Source of the DNA: a virus | DNA length: 64,000 nucleotides | Strand: one strand, 5' to 3' | IMG/VR virus record: IMGVR_UViG_3300032116_000104 | Coordinates: 1-64,000 of that record | Part shown: piece by piece, positions 40,206 to 48,673 of the stretch | How the letters are laid out: every line of letters starts with the position of its first letter | Position numbering within the stretch: position 1 is the first letter of the stretch | The notes under the pieces: generated by a model | What the model was told of the DNA's origin: nothing | Seen by the model: the letters and a program-made list of their open reading frames with translations, nothing else | Database searches by the model: none | Translations under genes and position numbers: made by a program

Positions 40206-40445
40206 TTACTCAAGCCCTAAAAGGAATCCGAATATTCCGCATGCCACACCAGCCACAATAAAACCAAGGGCAGGGTTGAATAATCCCGCGCCAATACTGG
40301 TCAACAGTATAAACGACAGCATAAAGAGGTTGGCGAATGTCTGCCTAGTAAGTATCGCTTTGATGTAGCGTTGAATGGAGACCCAAAACACGCGAAGGCG
40401 GGCTTTGGCTCTTTGCTGTAGTGATGGTTTTGGCTGCCTTGGCAT
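40206..40445 (-). CDS. Small two-helix membrane protein
   Basis: The protein is 79 aa. A basic N terminus (KPSLQQRAKARLRVFW) is followed by two hydrophobic segments, FANLFMLSFILLTSIGAGLF and ALGFIVAGVACGIFGFLLGL. It is the first minus-strand gene after the divergence point with terminase, with AAGGT about 11 nt before its ATG, and ends 3 nt before the portal start. The topology could fit a holin or another membrane-active protein, but its head-operon position gives no further support for that. Confidence 0.6.
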   Translation of the reverse strand: MPRQPKPSLQQRAKARLRVFWVSIQRYIKAILTRQTFANLFMLSFILLTSIGAGLFNPALGFIVAGVACGIFGFLLGLE

Positions 40446-40493
40446 ATGAACAACATTACCTTATACGACGAACGGCTGTCGGAGGGCATATTT

Positions 40494-41801
40494 ATGTCAA
40501 CAGATTGGAACAAAGTTTTAGAGTATCTTCAGCCGAAGATGCCTGGGTTTTGTCCAGAACAGCCATCCATAACCCAGAAGGTATTTCTAAGAACCTATGC
40601 CATTGAGGCGCTGTTCGGGGGAGCGGCTGGTGGAGGCAAGTCATCCGCTCTTCTGATGTCAGCATTGCAGTATGTGGATATTCCTGGCTATTCAGCCATT
40701 CTTTTCCGCCGCACCTTCGCTGACTTGTCGCTCCCAGGAGCACTCATGGACCGCTTCAAGTCATGGATTGACAATTACGACGACGTTCATTGGAACGCCA
40801 ACTCCTATGTTGCGACTTTCCCATCTGGGGCCAGAATCTCCTTCGGATACCTGAACAACACGAACGACTACCTCCGATACAAGGGTTCTGAGTTCCAGTT
40901 CATCGGCATGGATGAGGTCACTGAAATTCGTGAATCTGACTATAGGTACCTGTTCTCCCGACTGCGTCGCCCTGCTACTGGACCACTTTCCAAGGTTCCC
41001 CTCCGAATGAGGGCCGCATCCAACCCAGCACCCAACTGGGTGAGACAAAGATTTATTGTTGAGGGCATTGATAATGGCAGAATTTTCGTGCCCTCCAAAC
41101 TGACCGACAACCCTGGAATTGATGCCACCTCGTACCGTCAAGCCCTTTCTGCCCTTGACCCTATTGAGAGAAGAAGGCTGGAGGAGGGCGACTGGTTTGC
41201 CACCACCCTAGGGACGCTCTTTGACAGAACATCGGCAATCATCATTGACCACTCAGAAATACCTCAGGTCCAGTCATCGGCTCGTGTTGTCCGTTTCTGG
41301 GACTTGGCGGCTACAGAGCCAAGTTATTCAAACCCCAATCCAGACTGGACTGTCGGTACATTGATGATGTTTGACCAAGGAATCGCCTACGTTTTGGATG
41401 TCAAGAAAGCCAGAGTGCGCGGCGAGAAGGTTGAGCAGTTGATTGCCCAAACCGCCTATGAGGACGGACATGCTGTCCCCATCAGAATGGAGCAAGAACC
41501 TGGTTCTTCTGGAAAAGCCCTAGTTGACCAATACGCAAGATATGTGCTTCCTGGATACGATTTTCAGGGCATTCGCTCTACTGGGGACAAGGTCACAAGG
41601 GCTAGACCATTTTCTGCCGCGTTTGCTAATGGCAATGTCAGGGTCGCAAGGGGGGCATGGCTGACTGATTGGCTTGATGAATTTTCGTCATTTCCTGAGG
41701 CCTGTGACCACGACGACCAAGTGGACTCCGCCGTAGGAGCATTCACATATTTGGCTGGACTTGGGTTGCCACAGAGACGAGCAATCAGTATCATCGTCTA
41801 G
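40494..41801 (+). CDS. Terminase large subunit
   Basis: ATG 40494 is chosen because GGAGG lies 8 nt upstream; the protein is 435 aa. The ATPase domain shows Walker A GGAAGGGKSS near residue 40, FRRTFADL, and IGMDEVTEI (Walker B with catalytic Glu). The nuclease domain has FWDLAATEP (first acidic residue) and DHDDQVDSAVGAF (last acidic residues). It cuts and pumps phage DNA into the prohead through the portal. No small subunit is obvious next to it. It opens the plus-strand operon, back to back with the head operon. Confidence 0.95.
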   Translation: MSTDWNKVLEYLQPKMPGFCPEQPSITQKVFLRTYAIEALFGGAAGGGKSSALLMSALQYVDIPGYSAILFRRTFADLSLPGALMDRFKSWIDNYDDVHWNANSYVATFPSGARISFGYLNNTNDYLRYKGSEFQFIGMDEVTEIRESDYRYLFSRLRRPATGPLSKVPLRMRAASNPAPNWVRQRFIVEGIDNGRIFVPSKLTDNPGIDATSYRQALSALDPIERRRLEEGDWFATTLGTLFDRTSAIIIDHSEIPQVQSSARVVRFWDLAATEPSYSNPNPDWTVGTLMMFDQGIAYVLDVKKARVRGEKVEQLIAQTAYEDGHAVPIRMEQEPGSSGKALVDQYARYVLPGYDFQGIRSTGDKVTRARPFSAAFANGNVRVARGAWLTDWLDEFSSFPEACDHDDQVDSAVGAFTYLAGLGLPQRRAISIIV

Positions 41802-41826
41802 CAAACCCGACTTACTAGGAGAATAA

Positions 41827-42342
41827 GTGGTCCCAGACGACCTCAGAGTTGCCATTGGCGCACTCAGACAAACAATCCTTGACCTTGATGCCATGGTCTT
41901 GGAATATTCATATGCCGAGCCGACGATGGAGCATGCCTCTGAGGCACTTCTTCAACTCAATCTCGCAAAAAGGGACGTTGCCTCCGTCTACGACGGTCTT
42001 GCCGCCTTCGTGTCTCACTTGATGGAAAACTTGTCCACCAAAGACCTTGCGCTTTCCAATGGTGCCCAAATTGAGCGCAAAGTTGCTTTTGACAGAAAAG
42101 GCTGGCGTCACGCTGACCTTGCCAGGGATGTGGCGCACAGGCTTATTGAGTCTTCCGTGGATATGGACACTGGTGAGGTGTTGTTGACAAATGAAGAACT
42201 TGTCGCTAAACTCCTTGACTACGTTCAGCCCTCCTATTGGCGGGTTGGCGAACTAAATAAAATCGGCATCAACGCCGATAATTACTGCGAAACTGGCGAA
42301 GCAAAAGCCAGCCTTGTTGTTAGAAAAGGAGAAAACCAATGA
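41827..42342 (+). CDS. Hypothetical protein upstream of the annealing protein
   Basis: It starts at GTG 41827 with AGGAG about 5 nt upstream; 171 aa. It is mostly helical with a DLARDVAHRLIESSVDMDTGE segment followed by NEELVAKLLDYVQPSYWR. No known domain. It overlaps the Rad52-like gene by ATGA; genes in this position often assist recombination, but that is only context. Confidence 0.6.
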   Translation: MVPDDLRVAIGALRQTILDLDAMVLEYSYAEPTMEHASEALLQLNLAKRDVASVYDGLAAFVSHLMENLSTKDLALSNGAQIERKVAFDRKGWRHADLARDVAHRLIESSVDMDTGEVLLTNEELVAKLLDYVQPSYWRVGELNKIGINADNYCETGEAKASLVVRKGENQ

Positions 42343-43007
42343 GTGATATTTACAAGCAGTTTGCCGAACCCTTCCCCAAGGAAGTTGAGCGTCAACTCAA
42401 GAAAGGTGGGGCGTACCTCACCTACATTCCCGTCAGCGAGGTCATCACCAGACTCAACAAGGTTGTTGGCGTTGGTCGCTGGAACTTCCAAATCAACAAG
42501 TGCGAGCGTGACGCTCTTGACCCTGATTTCATCGTCGCCCATGTGACCCTTGAGGCAATCATTGAGAATCCCGCTGGTCAGAACGTCCTCGTCAAGCGAG
42601 ACGGTATCGGTGGGCAGAAAATCAAGCGCACTAAGCAGGACGACATTGTTGACCTCGGTGACGAGATGAAGGGCGCCGTGTCCGACGCACTCAAGAAAGC
42701 AGCACAGACTCTTGGCATTGGCCTCTACCTCGCTCGCACCGAAGAGGCGATGGAATACGATGTGGTTGAGGAGGCTCCTCAGGTTGCTCCGAAGATTTCC
42801 CAGTTGTGGGAACAGTTTGTTTCCCTCAGCAAGTCTCTCAGCGCAGACCAGCGCAATGAGTTGAACTCTTTCTGGACCAACTGGTCTGGTGGTGCCCCCA
42901 AGCCCACGAAGACCACGGCAACGGAAGAACAACTTGATGCTCTCATCACACAGTGCGTCGCTCTTTCGCTAAACGCCACTGTTGTGGATGAAGATGCCGA
43001 TTCATAA
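42339..43007 (+). CDS. Rad52/Sak-type single-strand annealing protein
   Basis: The protein is 222 aa. The N-terminal domain has the Rad52/Rad22 pattern: PVSEVITRLNKVVGVGRWNF, a mixed beta region, and then DEMKGAVSDALKKAAQTLGIGLYL, which is highly typical. Such proteins pair complementary single strands in phage recombination and end repair. The C-terminal ~70 residues are a flexible acidic tail. GGAG lies 7 nt upstream of the ATG. The downstream Cas4/RecB-like nuclease would supply the matching exonuclease. Confidence 0.9.
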   Translation: MSDIYKQFAEPFPKEVERQLKKGGAYLTYIPVSEVITRLNKVVGVGRWNFQINKCERDALDPDFIVAHVTLEAIIENPAGQNVLVKRDGIGGQKIKRTKQDDIVDLGDEMKGAVSDALKKAAQTLGIGLYLARTEEAMEYDVVEEAPQVAPKISQLWEQFVSLSKSLSADQRNELNSFWTNWSGGAPKPTKTTATEEQLDALITQCVALSLNATVVDEDADS

Positions 43008-43758
43008 TCCGCCTCCTCATCTCTCTGCATCATCCATAGGCACTTTCAACCAGTGTCCGCTGAAATTCAAGTTCAGCAAAATTGATGGGATAACTGACGA
43101 CCCAACAGAGGCAACCCTGATGGGAAACTTCGTCCATGACATCATGGAGGAGTTCTATCGTCACGACCCAGAACTGAGGGATATTGCCCTTGCTCGCACT
43201 CTTGCTTCCAAGATTTGGGAAGAAAAGTGGCGAGATGAGGTAACCCCATGGGTGAAGGGCGACAAGCAACTGCACATGTTCCGATGGAACTCGTGGTGGT
43301 GCGTGGAGAACCTGTGGAAACTTGAAGACCCCATGAGTATCTCACCGACTGGACTTGAGCGAGAAGTGAATGGTCTGGTTGGCGGAGTAAAAATCAAGGG
43401 GTTCATAGACAGGTTTGTCGTCAATAATGGGAAGATAACCATCTCCGACTACAAGACTGGCAAGGTGCCCAAGCCTCAGTATGCAGGCGAGAAGTTCTTC
43501 CAGTTGAACCTGTATGCCCATCTCTTGCGCTCGGAAGGCGTTGGTGAACCCGAAGAAGTTGAACTCCTGTTCCTGAAAGAGGGCAAGCGGCTTAGGGACA
43601 AGGTCACCGAAAAAAGCCTCACCAGTGCCGAGCAACTTGTTGTGTCAACAAAAGAACAGATTGACGTTTGCTGTGAAACTGGCGAGTTTGAGCCAATAAA
43701 GTCAATTCTGTGTAACTGGTGCTCTTATCAATCAATCTGTCCAGCGTGGAGAAAGTGA
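42994..43758 (+). CDS. Cas4/RecB-like PD-(D/E)XK exonuclease with iron-sulfur cysteines
   Basis: The start is uncertain among ATG 42988, ATG 42994 and an upstream TTG; all overlap the previous gene. About 254 aa. LSASSIGTFNQCPLKFKF provides the first Cys. GFIDRFVVNNGKITISDYKTGK carries the D..D-x-K nuclease core, and YAGEKFFQLNLYAHLL the following Q-x3-Y motif. The C terminus LCNWCSYQSICPAW gives three more Cys, the usual 4Fe-4S ligand set. It probably resects ends for the annealing protein encoded just upstream. Confidence 0.9.
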   Translation: MPIHNPPPHLSASSIGTFNQCPLKFKFSKIDGITDDPTEATLMGNFVHDIMEEFYRHDPELRDIALARTLASKIWEEKWRDEVTPWVKGDKQLHMFRWNSWWCVENLWKLEDPMSISPTGLEREVNGLVGGVKIKGFIDRFVVNNGKITISDYKTGKVPKPQYAGEKFFQLNLYAHLLRSEGVGEPEEVELLFLKEGKRLRDKVTEKSLTSAEQLVVSTKEQIDVCCETGEFEPIKSILCNWCSYQSICPAWRK

Positions 43759-44264
43759 TGATTACCGACGACGTTTTTGCTCGGATGGTCGCAGAAGAGG
43801 TGAAAAATCGCCTCTCGCCCAACCAAAAAATAATCCTGATGGAGCCAGAAAACTGGGGCAGGTGGAAGACCGCCCTTACCTATTTGGTAGAAAACCTGGA
43901 AGAGCAGATTGACAACATCAAGGCCGACGCAATCAACGATGCCGAGCGTTATCAGAAAATGGGCCATCACGGCAAGAAGTTGCTTGTTGAGTCAGAAAAG
44001 GCTTACAAACTCAAAATCACCAAGGTGGAGCGCTTTCTATTTCATGTCCAGCGTCGTCTTGATGATGTCGTTTCAATGATTGAGACTGGCGAAGTGGCCA
44101 AGTCAGACGGCTGGCAGGAAGTCTCGTTTCTCAAGAGGGCAATAACAAAACACCGCGCCATGCTTAGGGACTACGACCTTGAGGAAACGGCTATTGATAG
44201 GTCTCTCTGGGATGCCCTTGACAACAGGTGGACTTTTGACGACATTGACCCTGGGAGCATCTAA
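43758..44264 (+). CDS. Hypothetical helical protein, 168 aa
   Basis: ATG 43758 overlaps the previous stop (TGATG) with GGAG 8 nt upstream. The protein is almost entirely helical and charged, with possible coiled coil (NLEEQIDNIKADAINDAERY; KVERFLFHVQRRLDDVV). No family is recognised. It lies inside the recombination gene cluster. Confidence 0.6.
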   Translation: MITDDVFARMVAEEVKNRLSPNQKIILMEPENWGRWKTALTYLVENLEEQIDNIKADAINDAERYQKMGHHGKKLLVESEKAYKLKITKVERFLFHVQRRLDDVVSMIETGEVAKSDGWQEVSFLKRAITKHRAMLRDYDLEETAIDRSLWDALDNRWTFDDIDPGSI

Positions 44265-44265
44265 A

Positions 44266-44565
44266 TTGCGCCACAGGTCAAAGAAGAAGGAAGCGGAGTA
44301 CAGGCTACGCCGACCGCTGGTTGAGAGGCTTCTCAGCGAAAACCCAATGTGCCAAGCCTGTCCAGTGTTCGCTGAACATGATGGTGTGGCCACCTACACG
44401 CGCAAGCGTTCAGTAGATGTTCACGAGATAGTGAGACGCTCTCAGGGTGGCTCTATCCTTGATGAGAACAATCTCATGTGCGTCTGTCGTGACTGCCATA
44501 GGCGGATTGGAAACTATCCGCAACTGGCTTTTGAACTAGGCCTAGCGAAGCATAACTGGCAATAA
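44266..44565 (+). CDS. HNH endonuclease with zinc-binding cysteines (TTG start)
   Basis: I choose TTG 44266, with GGGAG 8 nt upstream and next to the previous stop; 99 aa. The core has VDVHEIVRRSQGGS (first His), then ENNLMCVCRDCHRRIG (Asn and second His), flanked by CQAC and C-x2-C zinc knuckles. HNH proteins near terminase genes often act with packaging or as homing nucleases. Its small size and place within the operon favour a packaging or recombination helper. Confidence 0.85.
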   Translation: MRHRSKKKEAEYRLRRPLVERLLSENPMCQACPVFAEHDGVATYTRKRSVDVHEIVRRSQGGSILDENNLMCVCRDCHRRIGNYPQLAFELGLAKHNWQ

Positions 44566-44579
44566 TTTGGGCAACAAAA

Positions 44580-44601
44580 AAGCGCCCCCGAAGGGACGCT
44601 T
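44580..44601 (-). terminator. Intrinsic terminator of the small structural-like gene
   Basis: On the minus strand an AAGCG-x-CCC stem closes a TTCG tetraloop and is followed by TTTTTTG. It lies 22 nt after the stop at 44623 and between convergent genes, so it may also slow plus-strand transcription. Confidence 0.8.
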
Positions 44602-44622
44602 CTCTGCAGTTTTGAAAACTGA

Positions 44623-44973
44623 TTACTTGTTGTAGACGGTGAAGGCGCACACGATGTTGGCACCAGCAGTGCCCGAGCCGATACCCGAGATGTCCAGGGT
44701 CACGATGTCGCCAGCGGCGAAATCGCAGTTGGCAGCAGTGAGGGTGCCGTCATCAGATGTGCCAGCAGCCGCGATTGAGAAGGCGGCAGCAACATCCGAA
44801 CCAACCTTGAGGTCGGCGGTGAGGGCGGAACCTACTGGGGCGGTGGTAACTGCTACCGTGGCCGACGTGATAACGCCAGCGAAAGGCATACGAACCTTGA
44901 CCTCGCTCGTGGTTGCCAGGGTGCCTGGAATACCAAGCGTCATGGTAATTGGGGCTGAAATTCCTGTTGACAT
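44623..44973 (-). CDS. Small beta-rich structural-like protein with its own promoter and terminator
   Basis: The protein is 116 aa, Ala/Thr/Val/Gly-rich with few charges: strands such as SEVKVRMPFAGVITSATVAV and IVTLDISGIGSGTAGANIVCAFTVYN. This composition is typical of capsid decoration or tail fibre domains. It is the only minus-strand gene inside a long plus-strand operon, has GGAGAA before its ATG, an extended -10 promoter and a UUCG terminator, so it can be expressed strongly and separately. Its strand pattern is similar to that of the protein at 3026. Role inferred, not proven. Confidence 0.65.
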   Translation of the reverse strand: MSTGISAPITMTLGIPGTLATTSEVKVRMPFAGVITSATVAVTTAPVGSALTADLKVGSDVAAAFSIAAAGTSDDGTLTAANCDFAAGDIVTLDISGIGSGTAGANIVCAFTVYNK

Positions 44974-45007
44974 TAATGTTCTCCATTTGACTCAGGGGGA
45001 CGCATTC

Positions 45008-45016
45008 AATATACCA
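45008..45016 (-). promoter_or_regulatory. Extended -10 promoter for the gene at 44623
   Basis: On the minus strand TGG-TATATT (45008-45016) is an extended -10 box. Transcription would start about 28 nt before the ATG at 44973, leaving room for the GGAGAA ribosome-binding site. No good -35 box is seen, which is normal for extended -10 promoters. Confidence 0.5.
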
Positions 45017-45059
45017 TCTCAACCTTGTGCCGATTGTTAAGTAAGATGATTTTTACATT

Positions 45060-45605
45060 ATGAGCAACATCAACATCATCGCCCTGGACCTATCCCTGAC
45101 CTCAAGTGGGGTTAGTTTCGGTTCACAACTCAACCTCATTACGACCAACAAACGTGGTGCAGAAAGACTGTTTCATATCTCCTCAGAGATTATGAAACTT
45201 GTTGTTGCCCAAAACATCACCCACGCTGTTATTGAGGGCTACTCATTTGCCTCTCGCAATAGTCAAGCCCACAGTATTGGGGAACTTGGTGGTTGCGTCA
45301 GAATGAGGCTCTGGGAAAACGGCATCCCATATGTGGAGGTACCGCCAACATCAAGGGCAAAGTTTGCAACTGGCAAGGGGAACGCCTCTAAGGGAGAAGT
45401 TATTTCTGCCATATCTGCCAAAACTGGAATTGTCTTTGCTGGCTCTGGGGGGAACGACATGTGCGATGCATGGGTTCTGATGGAAATGGCCCAAGCCAGG
45501 CTCGGACTGTCCGAATGGTCATGGTCAAAAACCCAACTGGAAGCACTGGACAAAGTTGACTGGTCCCCGCTAGAATCGGGGACCACTACAACAAACGGAG
45601 AATAA
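45060..45605 (+). CDS. RuvC-like Holliday junction resolvase
   Basis: The protein is 181 aa. RNase H-fold acidic residues are seen at IIALDLSLTSSG (first Asp), HAVIEGYSFASR (second, Glu) and GGNDMCDAWVLMEMA (last Asp pair). The middle KFATGKGNASKGEVISAI matches the typical RuvC Lys/Gly-rich helix start. Phage RuvC-like enzymes resolve branched DNA before packaging, consistent with the nearby annealing protein, nuclease and terminase genes. Confidence 0.9.
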   Translation: MSNINIIALDLSLTSSGVSFGSQLNLITTNKRGAERLFHISSEIMKLVVAQNITHAVIEGYSFASRNSQAHSIGELGGCVRMRLWENGIPYVEVPPTSRAKFATGKGNASKGEVISAISAKTGIVFAGSGGNDMCDAWVLMEMAQARLGLSEWSWSKTQLEALDKVDWSPLESGTTTTNGE

Positions 45606-45606
45606 A

Positions 45607-45954
45607 TTGATTTCCAGGAATGCTCCAATTAGTCAAGTTGACATTGAGCACGAATTGCTCCGACTGATTGACGAACTTGAGGAAGAGACTGAGGCTTTTG
45701 AGAAGTTGGCTGAAGATGCCTCCAAGAAAGAGTCTCTCTACAAGTCCAACTGGGCAAAGGAGTACCTGTCAGCCAAGGGTTCAATCAAAGAGCGCGAGGC
45801 ATGGGCCGACTACAAGATGGCTGACGAGAACTTTGACTACAAAATTTCAGAAGCACTTGTCAAGGCAAAACGCGAGAAACTGCTTTCTCTGCGAACTGCC
45901 ATTGATGCCATGCGAACACTGAACGCCAATGTGAGAGTACAGGTGAATAATTGA
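45607..45954 (+). CDS. Hypothetical coiled-coil protein
   Basis: It starts at TTG 45607 with GGAG 7 nt upstream; 115 aa. It is a charged helix throughout (LLRLIDELEEETEAFEKLAED; EALVKAKREKLLSLRTAIDAM). It resembles helical phage proteins that accompany recombination genes, but has no defining motif. It overlaps the TTG of the ParB-like gene. Confidence 0.6.
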   Translation: MISRNAPISQVDIEHELLRLIDELEEETEAFEKLAEDASKKESLYKSNWAKEYLSAKGSIKEREAWADYKMADENFDYKISEALVKAKREKLLSLRTAIDAMRTLNANVRVQVNN

Positions 45955-46754
45955 AACACAATGTTGCGCAGGCACTTGAGGGATTGCTGGTTCCAATTGA
46001 AACCCTTATCCCACTTGAGAACAATCCTCGTCGTGGCGACATAGGCGCGATTATGGCCTCCTATGCAGAGTTTGGTCAGGTGAAGCCGATTGTCGTGCGC
46101 CCCAATGAAGACGGCACATCAACTGTTATTGCTGGTAACCACCAACTAGAGGCAGCCAGGCGTCTTGGGTGGAGCCACATTGCCGCCGTCGGCTATGAAG
46201 TGGACGACAGCAGGGCTATTGCTTTTGCTCTTGCTGACAACCGCACGATGGAACTTGGACACACTGAGGCATCAGCACTCAATGAGATGTTGGTTGAGGT
46301 GGCGGATATTTATCCAGAGTTGTTTGAAGGTCTTGGCTGGGATGAATTTGAAATTGCCGAGATGGAAGAGCAGGTTGAGCGAAAGACCTGGAACGACGAG
46401 CAGACATCGTCCTACACGACCCCAGTGATTCAACCCATCATCAATGCTGCCGCAGAAATGGCTGGTAGGGCAATATCCGCCCTGGTTAGCGAAGATGAGG
46501 ATGGTGAACTGCGCATCAATGCCCCTAAGGATGCTGACCATCGGGAAATCGCCACACAGGGCAGCACTGTCACTCAGGGCGGTGCGGCAACTGCTCCACA
46601 GGCGGTTGTTCAATACACAATCGTGTTTGACAACCCTCAACAGCAGCGTCGTTGGTATGAATTCATCAAGTGGCTTCGTAACGACCCAGCGGTTGCTGGG
46701 AACACGGTTGCGGAGAAATTGATTGACTTCATTGACCAACACATAGAGGTCTAG
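45951..46754 (+). CDS. ParB-like (IbrB-type) protein, TTG start
   Basis: The protein is 267 aa. The N-terminal ~110 residues are a ParB/sulfiredoxin-fold domain: VPIETLIPLENNPRRGD, VRPNEDGTSTVIAGNHQLEAARRLGW (the G-[EN]-x-R/H-x2-A core) and ALADNRTMELG. Residues about 110-150 (LLVEVADIYPELFEGLGWDEFEI-like helix) are typical of phage ParB-like proteins. The C-terminal part is variable. It directly precedes a PAPS-reductase-like gene, the arrangement seen in IbrB/IbrA pairs. No parA is present, so a plasmid-partition role is unlikely. Confidence 0.85.
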   Translation: MKHNVAQALEGLLVPIETLIPLENNPRRGDIGAIMASYAEFGQVKPIVVRPNEDGTSTVIAGNHQLEAARRLGWSHIAAVGYEVDDSRAIAFALADNRTMELGHTEASALNEMLVEVADIYPELFEGLGWDEFEIAEMEEQVERKTWNDEQTSSYTTPVIQPIINAAAEMAGRAISALVSEDEDGELRINAPKDADHREIATQGSTVTQGGAATAPQAVVQYTIVFDNPQQQRRWYEFIKWLRNDPAVAGNTVAEKLIDFIDQHIEV

Positions 46755-46756
46755 TA

Positions 46757-47911
46757 ATGACGCGACAGCGGATGTTTCTTGACATAGATGTGGTTGAGGC
46801 CGCGAGACAGAGGATTAGACATGTCTATGATACTTTTGATACTGTTTGCGTTCAGTTTTCTGGAGGAAAAGACAGCACAGCGGTTCTTTACCTTGCTAAA
46901 GAAATTCATGAGGAGAGGGGACTCGGACCTGTAAAGGTCATCTTCCGTGACGAAGAGATGGTCAGCCCGCTTGTTGCCAACTACGCGATGAAGATTCGCG
47001 AATACGACTGGGTTGACATGGAGTGGTACTGCCTAACATCTGGCAGCGAGGTGTGGACTCTTGGCACTAGAGACCCAGTTGTGCTCTGGGGTCATGAGAG
47101 GCGAGATACTGGTCGTTGGGTGCGTCCAATGCCACCTTTCGCAATCACTCCAGCGCACTTCGGAATCCCAGATGGGCAAGCCCTGACGGAAGCAATTGAT
47201 TACTACACAATGCAGGGCAAAAAGGGCAAAGTGGCCTTCATTACTGGCGTTAGGGCTGCTGAGTCAATGGTTCGCTATCGCTCTTGTGTGCAAAAATTGC
47301 ACGAAAACTACATAGTTACCCCATACAGGCTCAAAAAGTCAATTCCGTTGAAATTTGCCAAAATTATCTACGACTGGCAAATTGACGATGTATTCAAATT
47401 CATCACGGAAGAGCACAATGCCGAATATTGCGAGTATTACGACCTTGCGGCACTTACTGGCTCAAACACCAGAGTTGGCATTCCGCTCCACTCGGTCGCT
47501 ATTCGCCGTATTGGTGACCTGATTGCTACCGAGCCAGAATTCTATGACAGGCTCGTGGAGATTTGGCCCAATATTGATGCCCAGAGGCGTTGGTGGCCAG
47601 AATTTGACATTGAGAAACTCATTGAGTACTACGCTAGCCAAGGCATTGACGGAGCGAAGGAGTGCATAGAGACGCACTACTTGTCTGAGGATGATAAGCG
47701 ACGGGCAAAGGCATATGTAGCCGACTTTAGACGCAAGCACGCCGCCGACCCTTATTCGTACCCCATGAACTGGCTCATCAGGAACATTTTGCATAACGAA
47801 ATCTCCGTACATGCCGCCGCCCCAGTTGGGCCGAAGACAAAGGCACATACACTCAGAGTGAAGGCTGCACAAAAAGCCGCAGAAGAGGAAATAAATGAAT
47901 ATGAAGATTGA
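46757..47911 (+). CDS. PAPS-reductase-like ATP pyrophosphatase (IbrA/DndC-like)
   Basis: The protein is 384 aa. VCVQFSGGKDSTAVLYLA (about residues 31-48) is the PP-loop that adenylates a substrate. Downstream, VIFRDEEMVSP and WYCLTSGSEV match the PAPS-reductase/IbrA branch, and GVRAAESMVRYRS is the conserved arginine region. The C-terminal ~130 residues are a helical domain also seen in IbrA-like proteins. The known relatives do sulfur transfer (DndC, PAPS reductase) or have unclear roles (IbrA). It lies between two ParB-fold genes with tight spacing and overlap, which suggests one functional unit. Confidence 0.85.
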   Translation: MTRQRMFLDIDVVEAARQRIRHVYDTFDTVCVQFSGGKDSTAVLYLAKEIHEERGLGPVKVIFRDEEMVSPLVANYAMKIREYDWVDMEWYCLTSGSEVWTLGTRDPVVLWGHERRDTGRWVRPMPPFAITPAHFGIPDGQALTEAIDYYTMQGKKGKVAFITGVRAAESMVRYRSCVQKLHENYIVTPYRLKKSIPLKFAKIIYDWQIDDVFKFITEEHNAEYCEYYDLAALTGSNTRVGIPLHSVAIRRIGDLIATEPEFYDRLVEIWPNIDAQRRWWPEFDIEKLIEYYASQGIDGAKECIETHYLSEDDKRRAKAYVADFRRKHAADPYSYPMNWLIRNILHNEISVHAAAPVGPKTKAHTLRVKAAQKAAEEEINEYED

Positions 47912-48452
47912 TTACATCAATGTTGATGAACTGGTTATTGCGCCATACAAGTCAACCTATATTCTCAGGCCAGACCTGTTGACTCTTTCTTCTTCCTTGA
48001 TGGACCTCGGTTTCATCGCGCCAGTCACAGTCCATGCCTCCACGATGGAAGTTATTGACGGCAATGAGCGCGTACTCCTCGCAAAGAATGTCAAGAATAT
48101 TAGAGAAAAGTGCGATGGGCTGGTTCCTTGCGTCCTGATTGATTGTGGAAAGTACGACGCCATGCTCATGCATCTTCGCCTCAATCGCGGGCGAGGCGCT
48201 CTCGTTGCCAAGCCCATGTCTGCGATTGTGCGTAAACTTGTTGCATCAGGTCACAGCGACAGACCATCGCTGGATAGGACTCTTTGCATGAAAAAGATGG
48301 AATTTGACCTAATGATGGACAACACCATCATCAAGCAACGCAAAACCTCGGAACACAAGTATTCGCGCGCATGGGTGCCAGTTGAGGCTCCGCCTGGAGC
48401 GGTAGAGAAGGGTGGCATCTCCATTGAAACGCCACCAAACCCAGACAGATAA
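47895..48452 (+). CDS. Second ParB-like protein
   Basis: The protein is 185 aa and overlaps the preceding gene by 17 nt, with GAGG 6 nt before the ATG. INVDELVIAPYKSTYILRPD, LMDLGFIAPVTVHA, VIDGNERVLLA and LMHLRLNRGRG form a diverged ParB N-terminal domain. The later KPMSAIVRKLVASG helix region is shared with phage ParB-like proteins. The C-terminal 40 residues are Pro/Lys-rich and probably disordered. Together with the genes at 45951 and 46757 it forms a ParB / PP-loop / ParB triad. Confidence 0.75.
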   Translation: MNMKIDYINVDELVIAPYKSTYILRPDLLTLSSSLMDLGFIAPVTVHASTMEVIDGNERVLLAKNVKNIREKCDGLVPCVLIDCGKYDAMLMHLRLNRGRGALVAKPMSAIVRKLVASGHSDRPSLDRTLCMKKMEFDLMMDNTIIKQRKTSEHKYSRAWVPVEAPPGAVEKGGISIETPPNPDR

Positions 48453-48489
48453 ATGCTACACTTGCCGTAAACAACCCTAAGGAGTGTTT

Positions 48490-48669
48490 ATGCCAGGAGC
48501 AAGACTTACAGCGAGAGAGCGTACTGCCCGTTCATTGGGCCTGCTGCGTCGCCTTGGCCGCTCAGTCACGCAGAATGTCCGTCGTCGCGTCGGTGGTGGT
48601 GAGGTTGAGGCGGAGCGTCCAGTAGACGTAATCCGCGAGGGCGCCCGCAGACTTCGCCGTCGTCGCTGA
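48490..48669 (+). CDS. Small arginine-rich basic protein
   Basis: ATG 48490 has AAGGAG 6 nt upstream; 59 aa. It is very rich in Arg (ARERTARSLGLLRRLGRS; REGARRLRRRR) and probably binds nucleic acid or an acidic partner. It comes just before the head-tail connector genes and is followed by a terminator-like stem. Function unknown. Confidence 0.6.
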   Translation: MPGARLTARERTARSLGLLRRLGRSVTQNVRRRVGGGEVEAERPVDVIREGARRLRRRR

Positions 48670-48673
48670 ATCT

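Noticed and set aside
40206-40445. Calling the two-helix membrane protein a holin
   Set aside because: Two membrane segments alone are not enough, and no endolysin gene is adjacent.
45951-48452. Plasmid-type ParA/ParB partition system
   Set aside because: No ParA ATPase or clustered parS-like repeats are seen. The ParB-fold genes flank a PP-loop enzyme instead.
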